From Bacillus cytotoxicus (GTDB lineage: Bacteria > Bacillota > Bacilli > Bacillales > Bacillaceae_G): 52,422 bases of DNA. The notes below the pieces were generated by a model. The model was given only the letters and a program-made list of their open reading frames with translations. It did not search any database and was not told where the DNA came from. The stretch is from assembly GCF_023715645.1 (NCBI RefSeq), contig NZ_JAMBOP010000035.1, positions 1-52,422 on the forward strand. Direction: 5' to 3'. Of this stretch, positions 51,525 to 52,422 are shown piece by piece (within the stretch, counting starts at the first letter, position 1; every line of letters starts with the position of its first letter). Made by a program: the position numbers and the translations under genes.

Positions 51525-52232
51525 TTACTGCTCTAACCAGTTATAAAATGGTACTTTTCCAGTATACTTCGTTTCTTGGCGTGATACTTGCTGGTTCCGC
51601 TGTTGACTTTCTCTAAATTTTCGCCCTTGGTTCTGAGCTTGATCCACCGTTTTAATTCCGTTCTTCTTCCAGTCAAATAAAATACGATCAATATAACGGA
51701 AATTTAATTTTCCACTCATAACAGCTTCACGAAGAGCCGTTTGAATTAACAGTGGATCGTGATGATCTTGATCTTGCCACATCGCTAACGTCTCACATTC
51801 AAATGGAGATAACGGTCTGCCAAATTCATGCTCAAATACTGTATATAAATTAATTTGTAATTGCTTTTGTTCACGCTCTTCCTCTTCAATGTTTTCATTC
51901 ATTAAAAAATGTAATATTTTTTCCCATAGAGGCTGTAGTGAATAACTTTCACAAATCATTGCTGCAGGTTTCCGGCCTCCTTCTAAAGCTAAAAAACCTT
52001 TCTGAATTAACGCCTGAATAATCTCCATACACTTTGTTTGTGTAATCGTCATTCGCTCTGCAATTTCTCCTGGTGTCGGGAAAGAGTTTCCTGATTCTAA
52101 AAATGTGTGTACATGCAAAAGTACCATAAACTCAATTTCATTTAAACCAAGTTTTTTATAATGCATCATTAATAATTTTGGAATCGCAATACTACCTTGT
52201 TCAAACCACTCTAACATGATTTTCTTCTTCAT
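51525..52232 (-). CDS. dnaD: Replication initiation protein DnaD
   Basis: 235 residues: N-terminal winged helix (GSIAIPKLLMMHYKKLGLNE; PTPGEIAERMTITQTKCMEI), C-terminal DDBH2 domain (VFEHEFGRPLSPFECETLAM, YIDRILFDWKKNGIKTVDQA). It loads helicase at oriC and restart forks together with DnaA/PriA and DnaB. ATG at 52232 with GAGGTG upstream; a TTG two codons earlier is less well placed. Confidence 0.95.
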   Translation of the reverse strand: MKKKIMLEWFEQGSIAIPKLLMMHYKKLGLNEIEFMVLLHVHTFLESGNSFPTPGEIAERMTITQTKCMEIIQALIQKGFLALEGGRKPAAMICESYSLQPLWEKILHFLMNENIEEEEREQKQLQINLYTVFEHEFGRPLSPFECETLAMWQDQDHHDPLLIQTALREAVMSGKLNFRYIDRILFDWKKNGIKTVDQAQNQGRKFRESQQRNQQVSRQETKYTGKVPFYNWLEQ

Positions 52233-52302
52233 ACTCAAACACCTCGCTTTCTAGTATAACACACCTTTTCACATTTCCTTTTGGCACAATTCGTCAAATA
52301 AA

Positions 52303-52331
52303 AACCACCCGTGATAACGGGTGGTTTTCTC
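52303..52331 (-). terminator. Terminator upstream of dnaD (end of the preceding unit)
   Basis: AAAACCACCCGT-TATC-ACGGGTGGTTTTTATTT on the minus strand. It probably ends the gene that precedes dnaD outside the window. Confidence 0.9.
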
Positions 52332-52422
52332 TGCGGCTGGAAGCCTTTGTTACTGACCAAACCCTAAAGGGCTACTGAACGGTTCGCCATATGTACTACT
52401 TCTACTGGCCAGACCTCAAAGG
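52332..52422. other. Unexplained structured stretch at the window edge
   Basis: About 90 bases lead into the terminator on the minus strand and hold three spaced CAGTA motifs (CTGGCCAGTAG, CGTTCAGTAG, TTGGTCAGTAA) and a CCCTTTAGGG dyad. No coding frame. It could be the end of a small RNA or a repeat; it is cut by the window edge. Confidence 0.35.

Overview
The window is low-GC Firmicute chromosome and almost certainly belongs to the Bacillus cereus group. The gene order follows the B. subtilis blocks ypeP-ypeQ-ypdQ-ypcP-ypbS-dynA, ypwA-ypvA-ypsC-rnpB-gpsB-ypsA-cotD and yppG-yppF-yppE-yppD-sspM-yppC-recU-ponA-ypoC-nth-dnaD. The spaces between genes carry many copies of short intergenic repeats of the kind known in the B. 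cereus group (bcr-type). Names rest on recognised motifs and synteny; no database search was run.

Region 1-16 kb: the edge of an IS3-like element, a MATE exporter with a MerR regulator and a textbook 19-bp-spacer MerR promoter, a DUF485/acetate symporter pair, a fatty acid hydroxylase, and a very large secreted autolysin (duplicated PA14-like modules, glucosaminidase, SH3, amidase_3). Then come YpeQ/YpeP, a preQ1-I riboswitch with the queT transporter, RNase HI-like YpdQ, an EamA transporter and an FbpB-type small protein. Gene remnants (cold-shock protein, aldose 1-epimerase, IS end) are scattered among them.

Region 16-25.5 kb: the YpcP 5'-3' exonuclease, then a notable 1.9-kb regulatory stretch on the minus strand. 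Read 5' to 3' it holds a promoter with a dyad, two tandem copies of an unassigned structured RNA and a terminator; then a second promoter, an M-box (Mg2+) riboswitch with terminator, an inserted bcr-type repeat, a 34-codon proline-containing leader ORF with an excellent Shine-Dalgarno, and an MgtA-like ORF cut off after the actuator domain with its TGE motif changed to TGK. Sulfurtransferase, YpbS, GNAT and the double dynamin DynA follow, with a 28-aa Fur-controlled membrane peptide.

Region 25.5-35.5 kb (accessory): a DUF418 membrane protein, a probably truncated SMI1/KNR4 protein, a Rap phosphatase with overlapping Phr pheromone gene, the guanine-riboswitch-controlled xpt-pbuX operon, and a ba3-type cytochrome oxidase cluster in which subunit I is broken by a frameshift and a separate in-frame TGA.

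Region 35.5-52.4 kb (core): M32 carboxypeptidase, DinG-like YpvA, YpsC methyltransferase, RNase P RNA, GpsB, YpsA, the spore proteins CotD, YppG and an SspM-like SASP, then RecU-PonA (resolvase and class A PBP) divergent from YppC, and the dnaD-nth-ypoC operon. The themes are cell wall, division and sporulation, with at least three riboswitches (M-box, preQ1-I, guanine) visible directly in the sequence.
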